64,000 bases of DNA, taken from positions 3,417,501 through 3,481,500 of the forward strand of contig JAZGTH010000007.1 in NCBI GenBank assembly GCA_036877525.1, in the 5' to 3' direction. The notes under the pieces were generated by a model. That model saw nothing but the letters and a program-made list of their open reading frames with translations. It was not told the origin of the DNA and made no database searches. Positions 22,061 to 34,580 of the stretch are shown here, piece after piece. The position numbers and the translations under genes were made by a program. Within the stretch, counting starts at the first letter, position 1. Each line of letters opens with the position of its first letter. Source of the stretch: Chromobotia macracanthus (taxonomy: Eukaryota > Chordata > Actinopteri > Cypriniformes > Botiidae).

Positions 22061-22827
22061 TGTTTTATATTTATGTTTTGGCAGACACTTTTTAACAAAG
22101 CTTAGATGAAAACCCATATGTTGTGTTAATGATCTGGGGTTGTAAATGTTATATCGTAATTTAAACTCAACATTACAGAAAAACTCATCTTAGCTATTTC
22201 AGCCTGTACCGAATCAATGCTGGCTTAACAATCAACTCTTGACTTGCTCGCGTATCTCTACAAACATCACAGAGAAAAAGATGAAGACATCCAGGAAAAT
22301 CTTTTAAAACTTGGGAGCTGAATAGATAATGTTAACAGAAATAAATGTGTATGGCTACATAACGGCCCTCGGTTGTTTGGGAACGTCTCCAGATGTAATC
22401 TACAAGTCTGGCTTGCCACAATGTAGGAACGCGGCCTGATATTAATTCTTAAGCCAGAAGCACTTTGGACAAAACTTCTTTTGTCCAACTTTTCTTTTGT
22501 CTTTGTGATCTCACAGCACTTGTGTCATTGCCAACAAAAAACTTCACAAAAAAGGCCCTGCCTTGAGTGTCAATGATGGGAGATGTTTTCTTTAATACAT
22601 TTCTTTTGATAGCTTGTTTCATTTCATTTCACTCTGTTTATACTCTTAAATATGTGTGGATGATGTAGTCTAGTGGTTAAAGGTTTTGACAGATAACTCA
22701 CTGAGCATTTATCATTAATAATGTCACCTTAAACAGCAGTTCTTTAAGTTCTTTTTGATAAAAACTTCAACTAAATAACTAAAAATGAGTGAAACAGTCA
22801 TTCGACTGAATGTGTTCAGAGACTCAC

Positions 22828-22980
22828 GTAGCTCAACTGGTTCAGCATGCTAGCAATGACGAGATCACAGGTTTTACTCCTTTATGAAAGGTTATGAAAC
22901 ACACAAACTAATTTTAAACCTCACTTTTTTTAAAGTCACTTTGGATTAAAGCATCTGCCATATGTGTAATGTAAATGAAA
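22828..22980 (+). repeat. tRNA-derived SINE, degenerate
   Basis: Starts with an A-box-like GTAGCTCAACTGGTTCAGCA and ends with the cyprinid SINE tail AAGTCACTTTGGATTAAAGC plus ATCTGCCATATG. The tail is shared with the copy at 38239-38375. Confidence 0.7.
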
Positions 22981-23029
22981 ACTTTATCTGACCGGCTGAG
23001 TTCAATAAGCTATTTTAAAGTGATCTTAC

Positions 23030-24493
23030 CAGCCACACGATGAGCTACCAGACCCTCCAATCTGTAGTTTCCATCTTCTAGTTCAGTCTCTCTGGGAAGA
23101 GGGGATGAGGAGGCAGAGTAGCTGCGCTGGCTCTCCTGTGGCTCGGGGGACTGGGAGGTGGTGCTGGAGGGGTAGATGTTGAGGGGTTTCAGCTGTAGAA
23201 CTCCAAACGAGGATGAAGGCACTGTTGACTGGGCCACGTGTGCAGGGGCCTGACTCTCTGTCTCAGAGGGAAATGCAACATGCTGGGATAAAGTCGTGGG
23301 CCTCTGCTGATTGATGAAAGATTGTGTAGGCTCTGGAGATACAGATGAGATCTGCTGATGGACCAGAGGGTAGCCCACTGGTGAGGCTCTTCCGCGCTCA
23401 TGAATGGCTGCATCAGCTTGGAAGGATGGCCGTGCCTGGCTCTGAGAGAAAGATGGCTGAGTTGTGACTACACCACCCTCACCAGAGGGGGCACTGTGGG
23501 ACTTGGGCACCTGGGTAAGTGCTGGGTCAAGATCTAACATCAGCATGTTGAGTGCCTCAATAGACTGCTCTATTTCCCTCTGTGAAGCCATGTGGGGAAA
23601 CTCAGGCAGGCTGTGTGACTGCAGTACAGGGTTGAAGCTGACTCCGTCTGTAACAGGGACCTCTGGAACACCATACTGCTGCCAAATATTCAGTCCCCTC
23701 TGCACCGCATCTCTGCTGCTGGTGGTGCGCGTGGGAGCTTTAGGCATGGATTTCTGCTCCATGTTTGGGGTTGCCCCAAAAGATTGTGATCGATAAATGC
23801 TGCCATTCTGGCTGGCATAGCCACTTGAAGCCCCCAAGTTCTCCTGGGCGGACAATGAGCCGCGTACAGGAACTTTAGGCTCTGGCATTTTCTCATAGCC
23901 AGTCTTCTCCAAATAGGGCACATCTTGCCCATTAATGACCGTCTCAGACTGGTAGTACAGGTCTGCTGGAGTGCCTCTACCCTCAAAGGAAGAGAGCGTT
24001 CCAAGACTGTCCACACTGTTCCCCTCCTGGCTGTTGGGCAGGTCATCATCAAGAATATCCGTTTCTCTCTCTATGCTGTTATGTCCGTTCACATGAACCT
24101 GGGCGGGGACAAGATGCAAGACTCCGCCCCCTTCCCTCCCAGGACTGCTCTGGTATCCTGTCCGATGCATTGGAGCCTCCAATCCACTGAGCAATTGATC
24201 CAGCTCCTGTTTTTCCTCTGGGCTGAGGGGCTGGGAGGAGGGCTGACTCACCAAGGCCGGCTGCTGGCTGGCTTCATCCGTGCGGTCAGTCTTGATGGAT
24301 GCTGTGGAGTTGCCAGAGTCACTACTTACAGACAGGGCGTGGTCGACCGGGGGAAGGGTGTGGTCTACTGCAGGTAATGAGTGATCAACAGTGGCTGGGA
24401 GACCATTGGTTGTGACTCCTCCCTCTAAAGATTCTTTCTTCCGAACCTTAGCGTAGAGGCTACCATCCAATGGACCTTGTGTATGAACAACGT
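23030..24493 (-). CDS. tns1: tns1 1464-nt central exon
   Basis: Encodes 487 codons plus split ends. It opens with VVHTQGPLDGSLYAKVRKK just after the C2 domain, then LSVSSDSGNSTASIKTDRTD, ELDQLLSGLEAP, VPAQVHVNG, ERETDILDDDLPN, IEALNMLMLDLDP and finally LEGLVAHRVAG. All are recognisable tensin-1 landmarks. The acceptor CAG is at 24494-24496 and the donor GTAAG at 23025-23029, with phase 1 on both ends. The region is Ser/Pro/Gln-rich and probably disordered. It corresponds to the actin-associated middle of tensin. Open frames on the plus strand here are antisense shadows. Confidence 0.97.
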
Positions 24494-24880
24494 CTGTAAA
24501 AGAGAAAAACAAATACGCAATTTGTTATTGCTTTAGGATTTATGATAAGAAAGCCACTTCACACCAAGCCTAATTAATACAAAACACATTTTGGAAGATA
24601 CAAGATCCTTATTATCCTTTTACATTAATTTTACAATAATGATCAACGGACTGCAGAAGGAAAAACGGAGCTTTGTAATGTCATGTTTAGAAGAAGAAGG
24701 CTTCTGAGCATGCTGAACCCTTGTTTGCAGTGAGCAGTTCTGGGCTACAGAGATTTCTGTGGTCAAGCACTTCAATGATGTAAAAACTTAAGGGTGGTTT
24801 ATGTCAAAAATAGCAACAGTCAGATGAAGGGTCTCCTCCCTAAAACCATGGACGTGTACTCTCGTATGTACAGAACATCA

Positions 24881-24937
24881 ACTCCGCCCCATGAAATGAG
24901 TCAGATTCACTTAGGCCCCATGTCCAACACTGACTCA
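24881..24937. promoter_or_regulatory. AP-1 pair with GC box near the central exon
   Basis: TGAGTCA at 24897-24903 and TGACTCA at 24931-24937 are two exact AP-1 consensus sites within 41 bases. CTCCGCCCC lies next to them at about 24882-24890, and TTTCCTGT ETS-like motifs follow at about 24977 and 25006. The cluster is about 0.4 kb upstream (sense) of the 1464-nt exon. Confidence 0.35.
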
Positions 24938-27008
24938 CCAGTGGAAAAATCACCACACGAGTTAAAACTGGAGGCATTTCCTGTCTCCTTGGAATTAAGA
25001 CATCATTTCCTGTACTCACACATTTACACGAGCACACACATGCCTGGACTCTTACACAAGCACATAACACCTTTTTTGGGGTGTCTGTGTGTCTATTTAT
25101 CTTTGGCTCTTAAGAATCAGGGTCATGTTTCCCTGTGGTCATGCACTTTAATAACACACTGTCACAGTTTTGTGACCTTCTCAAACCACTAAGCTACTGT
25201 TTGACAGTTCAGCTCTACAACCGCTTTTTAAATATCAACAATGCAACGCAACCCAAGAACAAAACTGAAACCGAGACGTACTGTTCAGTATGTTCAGGAG
25301 AGTCTGGTCTCAAAACCACAGACTGTGACAAAATGTCGGTTATTCAGCGAAACACTCACGCAGAGTTTCCCATGGTGCCTTAATGCAGGATCTGTGGAGC
25401 CGCAAATCTGATAATGAAACTGGGAGCAGTGTGGACAATACTCTGTGCTCTGCTGTGCTGTTTCTTTGTCACTCTATAGGGCTAACAGCTCAAGACGTGA
25501 GACTACAGCTCTCTAGTTTCACGTGGCTGGAATTATAACTGATCATAGGCTGGTTCACTTTGCAGCTTATTTTGGTCAAGAACCACCCACTGAAACAAGA
25601 TGATGTGGTTTAATTGACAGGAAAATGTAAATATCAAATATTTGATAAGCATGGGGGAAAAAAAACCAGCCACAAACTGCTTGTGGATACATATTTATTT
25701 TCCTACTAAGAACATTAAACATAACTCTGAATATTATTATTTTTCTAAATATTCTTCTTTAAGAGTATCTTCATCAGATTTTAAGCCATGTTAAACCATT
25801 CTTCCAAATGCTTACTGTATCAGCCTGGCCCCTTCTAAAGAACTTCATTTGCAGGCAAATTGGTGCAGCGTATCACATTGAAGCTGCCGATTACAGCCAG
25901 CTCTGGACATTTTTGTGAGCAATGTGCAGCAGACAGAACGAGCTGTCCCATACTAACAGTTCCCTCAAGGTACTTAAAAATAGACATCCCAGGTTACCTA
26001 AACTAACCTGGTAACCTTTAGGTTGTAGATGTCTACTTGCAACAAATTCAATGCTGACCTTTGACCCAGTGTCACAAGCAGCTATGTGACCTACTAGCTT
26101 GACAGGATTAGAGACGTACACAAGCTAATGTCTGTCAAACGACAGAGGAAAAACTGCTGACCTTGACCACTCTCCACGGAGAAAAGATTGTAACTTGTAG
26201 CAAGAATCAAATGAAGAATACCTCAAATGCCAGAGACTGCGATACCACAGCAATAAGCTAAACTAATAAGCTATAGTACAGAAACAAACAACTTAACAGA
26301 GCTAAATAATAATTTAAACATAAAAACGTTTCAAAATGTTGATATTGAACATTGTACTGATATGTTCAACATCCTCAAATCTGTATAAAACTCAGAGACT
26401 TGACTTCTCAAGTCAAAACTAAAAAAACTGTTTCTACTAAGTGAAACCAGGCCCAGTGCCAGAATTTTCTTTTAACAGCACAGCCTGGAAAAAATGAGCA
26501 TTTCCCCCATTCTTCATTACTGCCCTCTCTTCATTTTCTCTTAACAATCCCACAGCTGTTTCTGTATCTCCCAGTGCTCCAGTATTCCAAAATTACACAC
26601 CCACCATGAGCAGCTCCTCTTTAAACCTCAGGAGCATCAAGCTCCAACCATGACATCTGAATGTTCATGTCAGAAGAGCCAAATGGATCTCATGTATTAT
26701 TTGCCCCTCAAAAACACCTCATGACTTAATATCTCTGACATCAGAAGATCTGTTGCTGTCAGGACCTGGCATCTTAACATGACAGCAAGACGAATGTATT
26801 CAGACACGCCTCTTTCTCGAAAAAGAAATTGCTTTCTATTTTTCTTCACCTGCCTGCCCACACGGGTGATCTGACATCATGACCAGCCTGCCTTTATCCC
26901 TAATCACCACCCATAAAAACAGCAAGATGTGAACATATGGTGAAGTGCTACTCAGAGCTCTGGTTTCACCTCAAAATCACACAAAGATCCAGGAGAAATC
27001 TTCCTTAC

Positions 27009-27055
27009 CTGCCTTTATGCAAAGCTCCGTCAGTGCTTGAGAAGAAAGCTTTATA
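27009..27055 (-). promoter_or_regulatory. TATA box followed by a donor site (weak first-exon candidate)
   Basis: On the minus strand TATAAAG (27055-27049) precedes, after about 40 bases, CATAAAGGCAG then a GTAAGG donor at 27003-27008. This could be a short non-coding first exon for a transcript starting just before the central exon. The implied first exon is very short, so confidence is low. Confidence 0.2.
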
Positions 27056-27685
27056 ATATCTGTTTTCCTGCTTTGGTTCCCAAGAAGTAGTTTTGGATTA
27101 GAAAGTTGTGTGACTACAAACGACAGGACTCCGTCCCTCTCTTTGGACGTGCACCACCCTCAGTGAGGTGGGCGTGAATTTATCCTCGCTCAGCTGTGCC
27201 TGGCGTCTACCAGAATGACATCACTGGGGCTTTCTCAGATGGGCTCCCTCACTCACTCCCTCACTCACTCACTCCCTGGATCTGCATATGTTCTGCTCAT
27301 TTTTATTGTACAGTTATCAGGACAATGTACAGTAATTGCACCAAATCCAAATAAAGGCCACAAAGTCCCAAACAATAACACACTTCAACACAATCTTATG
27401 ATTGTACTTCTCTCACCTGCCCAAGCTGAGTAACGGACATCCATAAACACCAGAGATGAGAACATCAGCCTATTAAAAAACAGTAAGTCACACCAGGCTG
27501 TTTGGTAAATTGATGTCATGGTTTTAAGAAAGGTTTAGGCACCCTGCTTCATGTCTAAAAACTTGGCTTGAAACTCTTGGCTTGATTATATTGATTTCCC
27601 TGGATAATGTTATACTAATGGAATGGAAAACTGGTGCATTATTTTACTAACATTATTTCAGGAACCTTAGCTTTGGTTATGGTAA

Positions 27686-27965
27686 TGATTTACTATGATT
27701 TGTGTGGGTGTGGGTGGGATTACTTTGGTAATTCGTACCCAAAAGTCAGCAAAACCTGACAAATCTGAGCAAAACCTTTTGGGGACCTCATTCCTAAAAG
27801 TGCTACAAAAATATAGCAAACATTGTTTTTGTTATTTTAAAAACGTCAAAGGTTTTCTGTTGGGTTAGAATTAGGTTATATTGTCTATAACTAGCTGTGT
27901 ATAAATACAATCAAAGTCAATGGAATGTCCCCATTTAGAAGGATGAGTAAACGCTTTGTTTAGGA
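27686..27965 (+). repeat. dispersed repeat with GTACCCAAAAGTCAGCAAAACC block
   Basis: Shares, in inverted order, the TTTTGCTGACTTTTGGGTAC block of copies at 43736-43950 and 53495-53665. GTCCCC/CACACA stretches are also shared. It is a dispersed intronic repeat of unknown class. Confidence 0.6.
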
Positions 27966-29201
27966 AATGGTTTGGTTGGTCAATGGTTGATCTATTAAAG
28001 GTGCTATAGACATTTTTTAGGAACAGCACACAGAATTTGTCTCTATCTGACAGATATCACACACGTCCTGAGAAACCTCTCCTATCTCTGTGACAGTTCT
28101 AGACTCTGCAAACAAACCACAGGAAGATATTTACAATCAGAAGCCTTTTAAGAACTAATCCTGATCGGTTCATAGTTTTAAAATCGCCAATGAACTTCCA
28201 TGCTGTGCGTGAAAACTAACTATTTTCAAATTGACACAGCTTCTTAAAATGCGTTGCTCAAGGCACAAGAGCTCAAGCCATCTGTCTGTGAGACTCACAA
28301 ATTAACAAACACACCCACAGACATTTTTCCAGAATGACCTCTTGCCTAATTACTAACACGTTGCGGCAATGATGTGATTAAATGTTCCAGATTTTAGCCA
28401 ATTACACAACAAAAGAGTTTATACCTCCAGCCTCACCTTAAAGGAACGTTTCATCTCGAGATCTGTACTCTCAGAACTAGCGCAACACATTTGGCCCACA
28501 ATCGACACTATAAAACACCAATGGTGTTTTCAGACAATTACGTCATGCCTAAAAGAGGCATATTTAAATTCGTCGTAAATGAGATCTGGAATGTGTCTTG
28601 TTCTGTTCTCCACTGAAAAAAACAGCTGGAGATCTGGAACGATACGACTGTTTTAATTTAAAGGTGAATTATTTCTTTACAGATTCGCACAAGAATGACA
28701 TCACAGCTCATATTTCATGGAGGCCGAGAATAGCGCGTAATCTTTTTGTGACAGATGCTTTAGGCAGCGCGGTATGGGCTGTTTACTGGAGCAACGACAG
28801 GGCTGGTGAAGTTTCGATTGTGGGAAGAGGTCTCATTAAAAATGTGTGAGGCAATGTTAAATTATTTGCCTTTCGGAAGGGGGAAGAGATATTTTTCTTC
28901 AGACTGTTCATTAATTGTCCACATTACTGAATACATCTACATCCCTTATGTAAACAAACTGTAACAAAATGGAAATATGGAAAGACTGTACAAACATTGC
29001 TAATCCATGTATAACAAACACCCACCGCTGTGAAACAACACGCACAATATGATCCTCGCTTGAACACCTGTTTCCACAACTGAATCATACACGTCCCTCA
29101 TGTACATCATCACAGCTGCATCATTTATGTTATCTGCTTAAAAAACACTACCCCATTTCTGGTGTGGTGTTGACACATCATTTCCTAATGTAAACACAAA
29201 G

Positions 29202-29400
29202 TGAAGTCAAATCAGTTTTACTTATATACCTCTGTTCCACATCGCCTCAAAGCCGCTTTACAGAAAATGATATACTGATTTTAATTTATTAATGCCCACA
29301 GTGAGAAAGATGACGACTTGTTCAAAAGTGGATGTTTAGAAGTGGAGGGGAAAAAGATCTTGGAAGAAACCAGACTTGGACGGAGCTCATCTTCTTCTGA
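29202..29400 (+). repeat. teleost LINE/SINE-type 3' tail fragment
   Basis: Starts AAGTCAAATCAGTTTTACTT, contains AAGCCGCTTTACAGAAAAT and later GAAGAAACCAGACTTGGAC. This is a sequence type I recognise as a common fish retroelement tail. A reverse fragment occurs at 31160-31230. Confidence 0.6.
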
Positions 29401-30540
29401 CATTACAATAATGTACATATGAAATATCAAGTTAGTTACAATGTGCAATGAAAGTCACATGATTAATAGATTAATTAAACATCATTATAGAGTAGAGTCT
29501 ATCCTCTGTTGCACTTAATCTAAAGAAATACCTGCCTTTTTGACTGTGCCAATATATAAACTGAATCTGACAGAGCTGCAGGTTGTGATGATGTGTGCGG
29601 TCAGTATTGGACTCTGAAACTGTTGTGTAAGCACTTCAGAAGAAAAAACTTCACAGGCACTCATCATCTCTTCACAGAAGCTCTGGGCTAATGGAAGCCT
29701 TTATGAGGTAAAAGCAGCACATTAAATATGCCTTAAAAATGCTTGTGATGGCACTCTCATATGAAGAAACATAAAAGAGATGAAGTAATTAAAGCACAGT
29801 AAGTTATTTGACATCACATCCATCCCAGCTGAAATCCTACAGCAGTTATGCAATATGTGCTTATTTCGTAGGCTTTTGTTCAGACGGGGAGCAAAAGCCA
29901 GATTTTCTCATCCATACGTAATTTAAAAAGCAGATTAAAAGTAGAATTTTTGAAAACAATATCAAAGTCTTAAATACACATGGTGCGGTGTGAATACCAG
30001 CGCGGATAGAGCTTGCTAACACTGGTTTGCAAGTGGTTAGTAAATAAGCCTCACTTTTCTGTGCAGAAATACTGAACAAAAACATACGCTTGCAACTGTT
30101 CAATGAGTTAAATCTCTCAAAAATCTCTTGTACTGACGCTTAAGACATTACCATAGCAACCGATACACACAATATGGACTTCACAGTCTGAACAGATGGA
30201 TCCAGTTTCATTGCTCGCAATCTGACAGATCAGAAAGTTACTGTCGATGTCGGATTTCAAAAACAATCAGTTGCAGTGTGAACAAAGCTGAAGAGATGTT
30301 GTATGCAGAATACTTGAGCTGATATTTTAGGAATATGTTTGCTGTTGCGGATGCGTCCACCTGCTATACTGCTATAAAGCACATATTTATTTTTTGCAGA
30401 AACACATTCACGCCGCTCTGCACGTGACTGCAGTGCAAGGTCATTCATGGCTAACATTTCATTACAGCTGACGTTGTGTTTAAGGAAAAGTAATTAAGCC
30501 CTGCTGGAAGCACCAGGAACAGAGCAGTCGAATGAGGGCG

Positions 30541-30663
30541 GTGCTTTGATGGGCGTGCAGTGGTTGGCTGCGGTTAGGAGTTGGCCCCGCCTACTCACTC
30601 CACATACACAGACGCATGCACCAGCTTCCCATCAAACACTTCATCATTAGTCCTCAGAGAACT
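30541..30663 (-). promoter_or_regulatory. GC/CCAAT-like block beside an exon-like 65-mer
   Basis: GC-box-like GAGGGCGGT and CCCCGCC and a CCAAC element occur in about 60 bases. On the minus strand, TTCTGCAG (AG at 30664-30665) and GTGAGT (30593-30598) bracket 65 nt (30599-30663). One frame reads TNDEVFDGKLVHASVYVE. Another begins ATGATG and would join the central exon in phase 1. Neither is proven. Confidence 0.25.
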
Positions 30664-30894
30664 CTGCAGAAGCACAACAATAAATTACTAAATCAAAACT
30701 AAATGAGCCATTTATAAAATCTCAATAATAACTGCATGTTGTGGTTGTGCTTAGATGTACGTCTGTTGCCATCAGCATAACTGTGGAATAAGAATAAGCT
30801 ATATCTTCACTGTTTTCATTTATAAAAGCTGCACCCAGAGAAAATATCCATTTTTATATCCTCTGAACAGTAATTAATGACAGAATAAGAGCCC

Positions 30895-31110
30895 TCACAG
30901 ACAAGGCTAAGACTAATCCCAGTCTAAAATGCATGTTTGAGCCGTCTTAACTCAAAGCAGCTTGCACTGACATGTCTTAAAATATATCAATGCCATTGTT
31001 TTGTCTCAAGATGCACATCAGTAATGATGTTTCTAAGGCACTTTTGTAAGAGCTACTTATATCCTAATTTAAGCCAGGCCTACTCTTGGCTTAATCTAAG
31101 CCCTCTGTGA
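30895..31110. mobile_element. MITE with imperfect long terminal inverted repeats
   Basis: Left end TCACAGACAAGGCTAAGACT pairs with the right end, whose complement starts TCACAGAGGGCTTAGATTAA. The internal sequence is non-coding. Similar GGCTTAATCT-type termini are common in fish DNA. Confidence 0.55.
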
Positions 31111-31159
31111 AACCAGACCTAGGAGTTAGGAGCTAATGAATAAATATACTCTTCTGAAA

Positions 31160-31230
31160 ATGTACAACATGCATTTTCTGTAAAGCAGCTTTGAAACAAT
31201 ATGCATTGTGAAAAAGGCTACACAAATAAC
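31160..31230 (-). repeat. reverse fragment of retroelement tail
   Basis: On the minus strand it reads CATATTGTTTCAAAGCTGCT then TTACAGAAAATGC, matching the family at 29202-29400. Confidence 0.55.
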
Positions 31231-31836
31231 TACAACTGCATTTAGCCAGATAGAGTACAATGGAATTGAGTGAATGAAGAGACCTCAAAACATTTTTCAT
31301 TTATAATCCCCAAGATTGTTGCTAGTTATCCTATAATGTAACATTTATGATGAATCTCACAAAACCTGCCAGGAACATGTGTGCATTTCATTTCATCTCC
31401 CAATCAAATAATTCTGGTTTACTTTGGAAATTTCACCAAGATGTGACTTTTTTTACTAGTTGGAAACTTGTAATTATGGTAATTCTGACATGGCATGAAC
31501 GCAGCATAGGACTTGTAAACAAAGCCACAATGTCTTGTGTTTGTTTGTAGTCAGGTTGTGCAGTAACATTTAGTTAAGTCTTTCGACTCTGACCCTGAAC
31601 CACTCGATACACGAGGAAACCCAAAGGGGTTCTCGTTTAGCATTAAAAGGAGAACAGCGCACAGAACTCGGTTCTAGGTCTCGTAAATATCAACACCAAC
31701 TCCATCTGTCACAGGTCACAGAGAGCTATTTAAAGGAGAATATCTGACCCGTGCGGAGCTATGAGTGTAGGTCTCTGGAATGCAGAGGAAATGAGACAAT
31801 CTTGTCTTGTAAAGTCAAGGGGAACAAGAAGGTCGA

Positions 31837-31910
31837 GTTTTGATTGGCCGCTAAATGCGCCCGCCCTCCTTCTCTTCACCGCACAGCGCTGCTCCTCTCC
31901 ATGGCAGTTA
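31837..31910. promoter_or_regulatory. CCAAT box plus GC box cluster
   Basis: GATTGGCCGC (CCAAT on the minus strand) is followed by GCGCCCGCCCTCC, then a CpG-containing stretch up to the CCATGGC at about 31900. The composition is promoter-like and unlike the surrounding intron. Direction and function are unknown. Confidence 0.3.
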
Positions 31911-34330
31911 AAACTAAAGACAAACACAGATCCACCGTGCGGCCAGTGAGAGAGCGGCCTGGGCAGCAGCTGCAGGCATGCCGTGGGTGGGAAGGCAAAA
32001 GTCAAAGGTGAAGTGTTACGATTGGCTAATGGTGAATCCTGTACACAGCCTGATGCAACGGCCTACAGCAGAGGCAGACTGAACAAACAAGGCTCTGTGT
32101 TCGTAAACGTGGAGGAGAAACACAGGAACATTCTCAGCATGATGTTTTCAGAGATCTTTCATAAGATCGTCCATTTGCTATTGTGCAACTCCCTCAGAAT
32201 CATGAGTCGGAGCAGTTTAATCCCACAGATCCAGAGACAAACCCCAAATCTGTTCACAATAATGACACACTGTCTGTGTACAGCAGCTTTGTGGTGTCCA
32301 CCATTCTGGCTGAATCTCAAGAAAACCGTAAACATGCCTAGGTCATATTTCACAATTAAAGATTACGACAATTATGAGTTTTTGAATCACAGACTATCAA
32401 GTTGGTACAAATGCTTCAACACATTAAACAGCAGCATCGTTTAACAACAGTGACCAAAAGAGCCAAAAACCACACATTAGCTTCCCATCCACAGAGTAGA
32501 TAAAATGAGGAAACTTCTCCATACACTTATTTCCAAATCTACCTGCTCTCTGATCAAAGTACGTTCAACGTTTCTGTGTAAGCCTGTGTGGCAAACAAGA
32601 TGAATACAACCACCCATTGGACCACACGCATCTAACAAACCTTCAAGTGCTTAAATCCCAAAAAGAAGAAGCTCAGTTTTGTGTCATGTGTTAACAGATG
32701 TGTTAACAAATTAAATCTTAACATTGCTCCCACAAACTGCTCCGTCTGTGATTGCCCCACAAACACTAAGAGTCAGTCTGGGTTGCAAAACTACAGCGTG
32801 CTGAAAGGGTTAAAAATCTACCCGAACCGAGCTACTGGTTTATAGCCACCACAGCCACATCATTAAACCTCACTGGAGATGGAGAAGCCCAGCCGCCCAT
32901 CACATGAAGGTTTAATTGAAGCCAGCCTGGCGTGTAGACACGTTTATTACATAACAGTTACACTGTCAGCCACACAAATAGACCATAATAAAGCTCAGCA
33001 CTGCACAGCAGAGCTCCAAACTGCAACTCAAACGCCGCAGCGCTCAATCCTGCAACAACAGCGATGAAACTCTAGCAGACTTTCTGTTGAAGAGCTTAAC
33101 ATAAATATGTGCTAACCGCACTTAGTCTCATAATAAGCTAATAAGCATAATATCAACTGTGCCTGCAAGAGCTTGGAGAAAAACGAGTCTAAGTTGGTAA
33201 AATCAAACACAGACGGTAAGATCGTAAATAGTCACTTTTTTTTTTAAAGAACGACCAAAACGTATAAACTAAACATTTTAGCACTTTTGCGTCGTGAAAA
33301 GACTATTTTGATTAAACTGTTTTGATTCAACAAAAATAATGAATCTTTTAGCATATATCAAAAAACAGCTGACTGGCTGTATCACAGTATACACGACGGT
33401 ACAGTAGATGTATGTACCAGAGATTTTGCTACTGTTTTTACAAAAATAAGTTTAGATTATTTAGATTAGTAGATTCTTCTGCGTAGTTACTGGTAGACGG
33501 GACTGCTAAATGTTAATTACACACGAGAGTGACGAGGAAACAGAAAATATAAAAAAGTGGGACCTGATCAGTTCAGGAGCGTGTGAATATGAAGCTTTAC
33601 ATAGTTTACAGTTGCTGAGCAACATGGCAACATTAATATAGAATTCAACTGATGTGAGGTGACAGGTGTGGGTACATCAGCTATTTAAAACTTGAATGTG
33701 CTCATCCAATCACAATTCAGAGTCTGCTTTATAAAGTTAGTTTTACTCTTTCGAGTTTTTTGTTTTCAAGTTACGTATCGTGAAGCTGTTTTTGCACTAA
33801 TGCCAGACTTCTCTTTCAATCGTTGGTACGGTTTGTGTTTTTTGACTTTCAGACGAAAACAGAGAATAATCAAACAAAGATTCTACGTGTAAATTACTAC
33901 AATATATACTGTTATATAATATACATGTAAATGTCTTATACTGGCCACCAGTATACAGCTCAGACCACAAGTAGCTAAAAATAAGTTGTGACAGGACAAA
34001 AATTATTCGTACACATTTACCTCAGAGACTGCTTCAACTGTAAAGTTTCAACCTTGTTGAATCCTCACCAAATGTTCCTCAAACTCCTTTACTTTCAAGC
34101 TCCAAACAGAAAGATGGTAAGACTTCAAATCCGGTCTGATCTGTGTGCTGTGAACACACACGTTCTGCTATGTCACTCTCCCTCTAGTGACGGATAACAC
34201 AAAGCGCTTTTAGAGTCCAGTCAGGAGGAGTTGGCTGTTTTTCACACACCATCTCCGTCAGCGACTCTCCAGTCCCATCTCCTAACCGTCACACTTTTCC
34301 TGTCCAACCATCCCAAAAATGCTGTGGGCA

Positions 34331-34356
34331 GGGCTGGGGCCAAATATGGGTTGGCC
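34331..34356. promoter_or_regulatory. CArG box in a GC-rich intronic block
   Basis: CCAAATATGG at 34340-34349 is an exact serum-response-factor CArG consensus. It lies between GGGCTGGGG and TTGGCCAC in a GC-rich block of about 150 bases. SRF controls many actin-cytoskeleton genes. About five such sites are expected by chance in 64 kb of this composition, so it is only suggestive. Confidence 0.3.
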
Positions 34357-34580
34357 ACAGTAAACAAGGCCCCGGCCCTCTCTACTGGCTCCCCATGAGT
34401 CTTTCAAGCTGAACCCGAAGATTTAGGACCCCCCTGAAAAGGCCCGATGAGCAGAGAGCTTGTTTTTACAGCCACCAGGCCTGTCACCACCCTCTACTGT
34501 GTTTACATGGTACTGTCTGTGTCTGCTTACATGTTGCAGTTCTGTTTGTTTTAATTCCATGTCATTTTGCTTCTGGGTAC

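Larger units (their letters stand above)
18312..23029. other. 4.7-kb intron with a candidate cassette exon and repeats
   Basis: Contains a GC-richer island with a candidate exon (20819-20899), a GA-rich simple repeat (20399-20442), a small inverted-repeat element (21834-22060) and a tRNA-derived SINE (22828-22980). Nothing recognised in the remainder. Confidence 0.6.

Noticed and set aside
23464..24377. Plus-strand frames of 110 and 150 codons
   Set aside because: Antisense to the 1464-nt tns1 exon, whose minus frame carries many conserved tensin blocks.
31983..32444. 153-codon plus-strand frame
   Set aside because: Composition and content look random, no domain is recognisable, and the start has no promoter or splice context apart from the nearby GC island.
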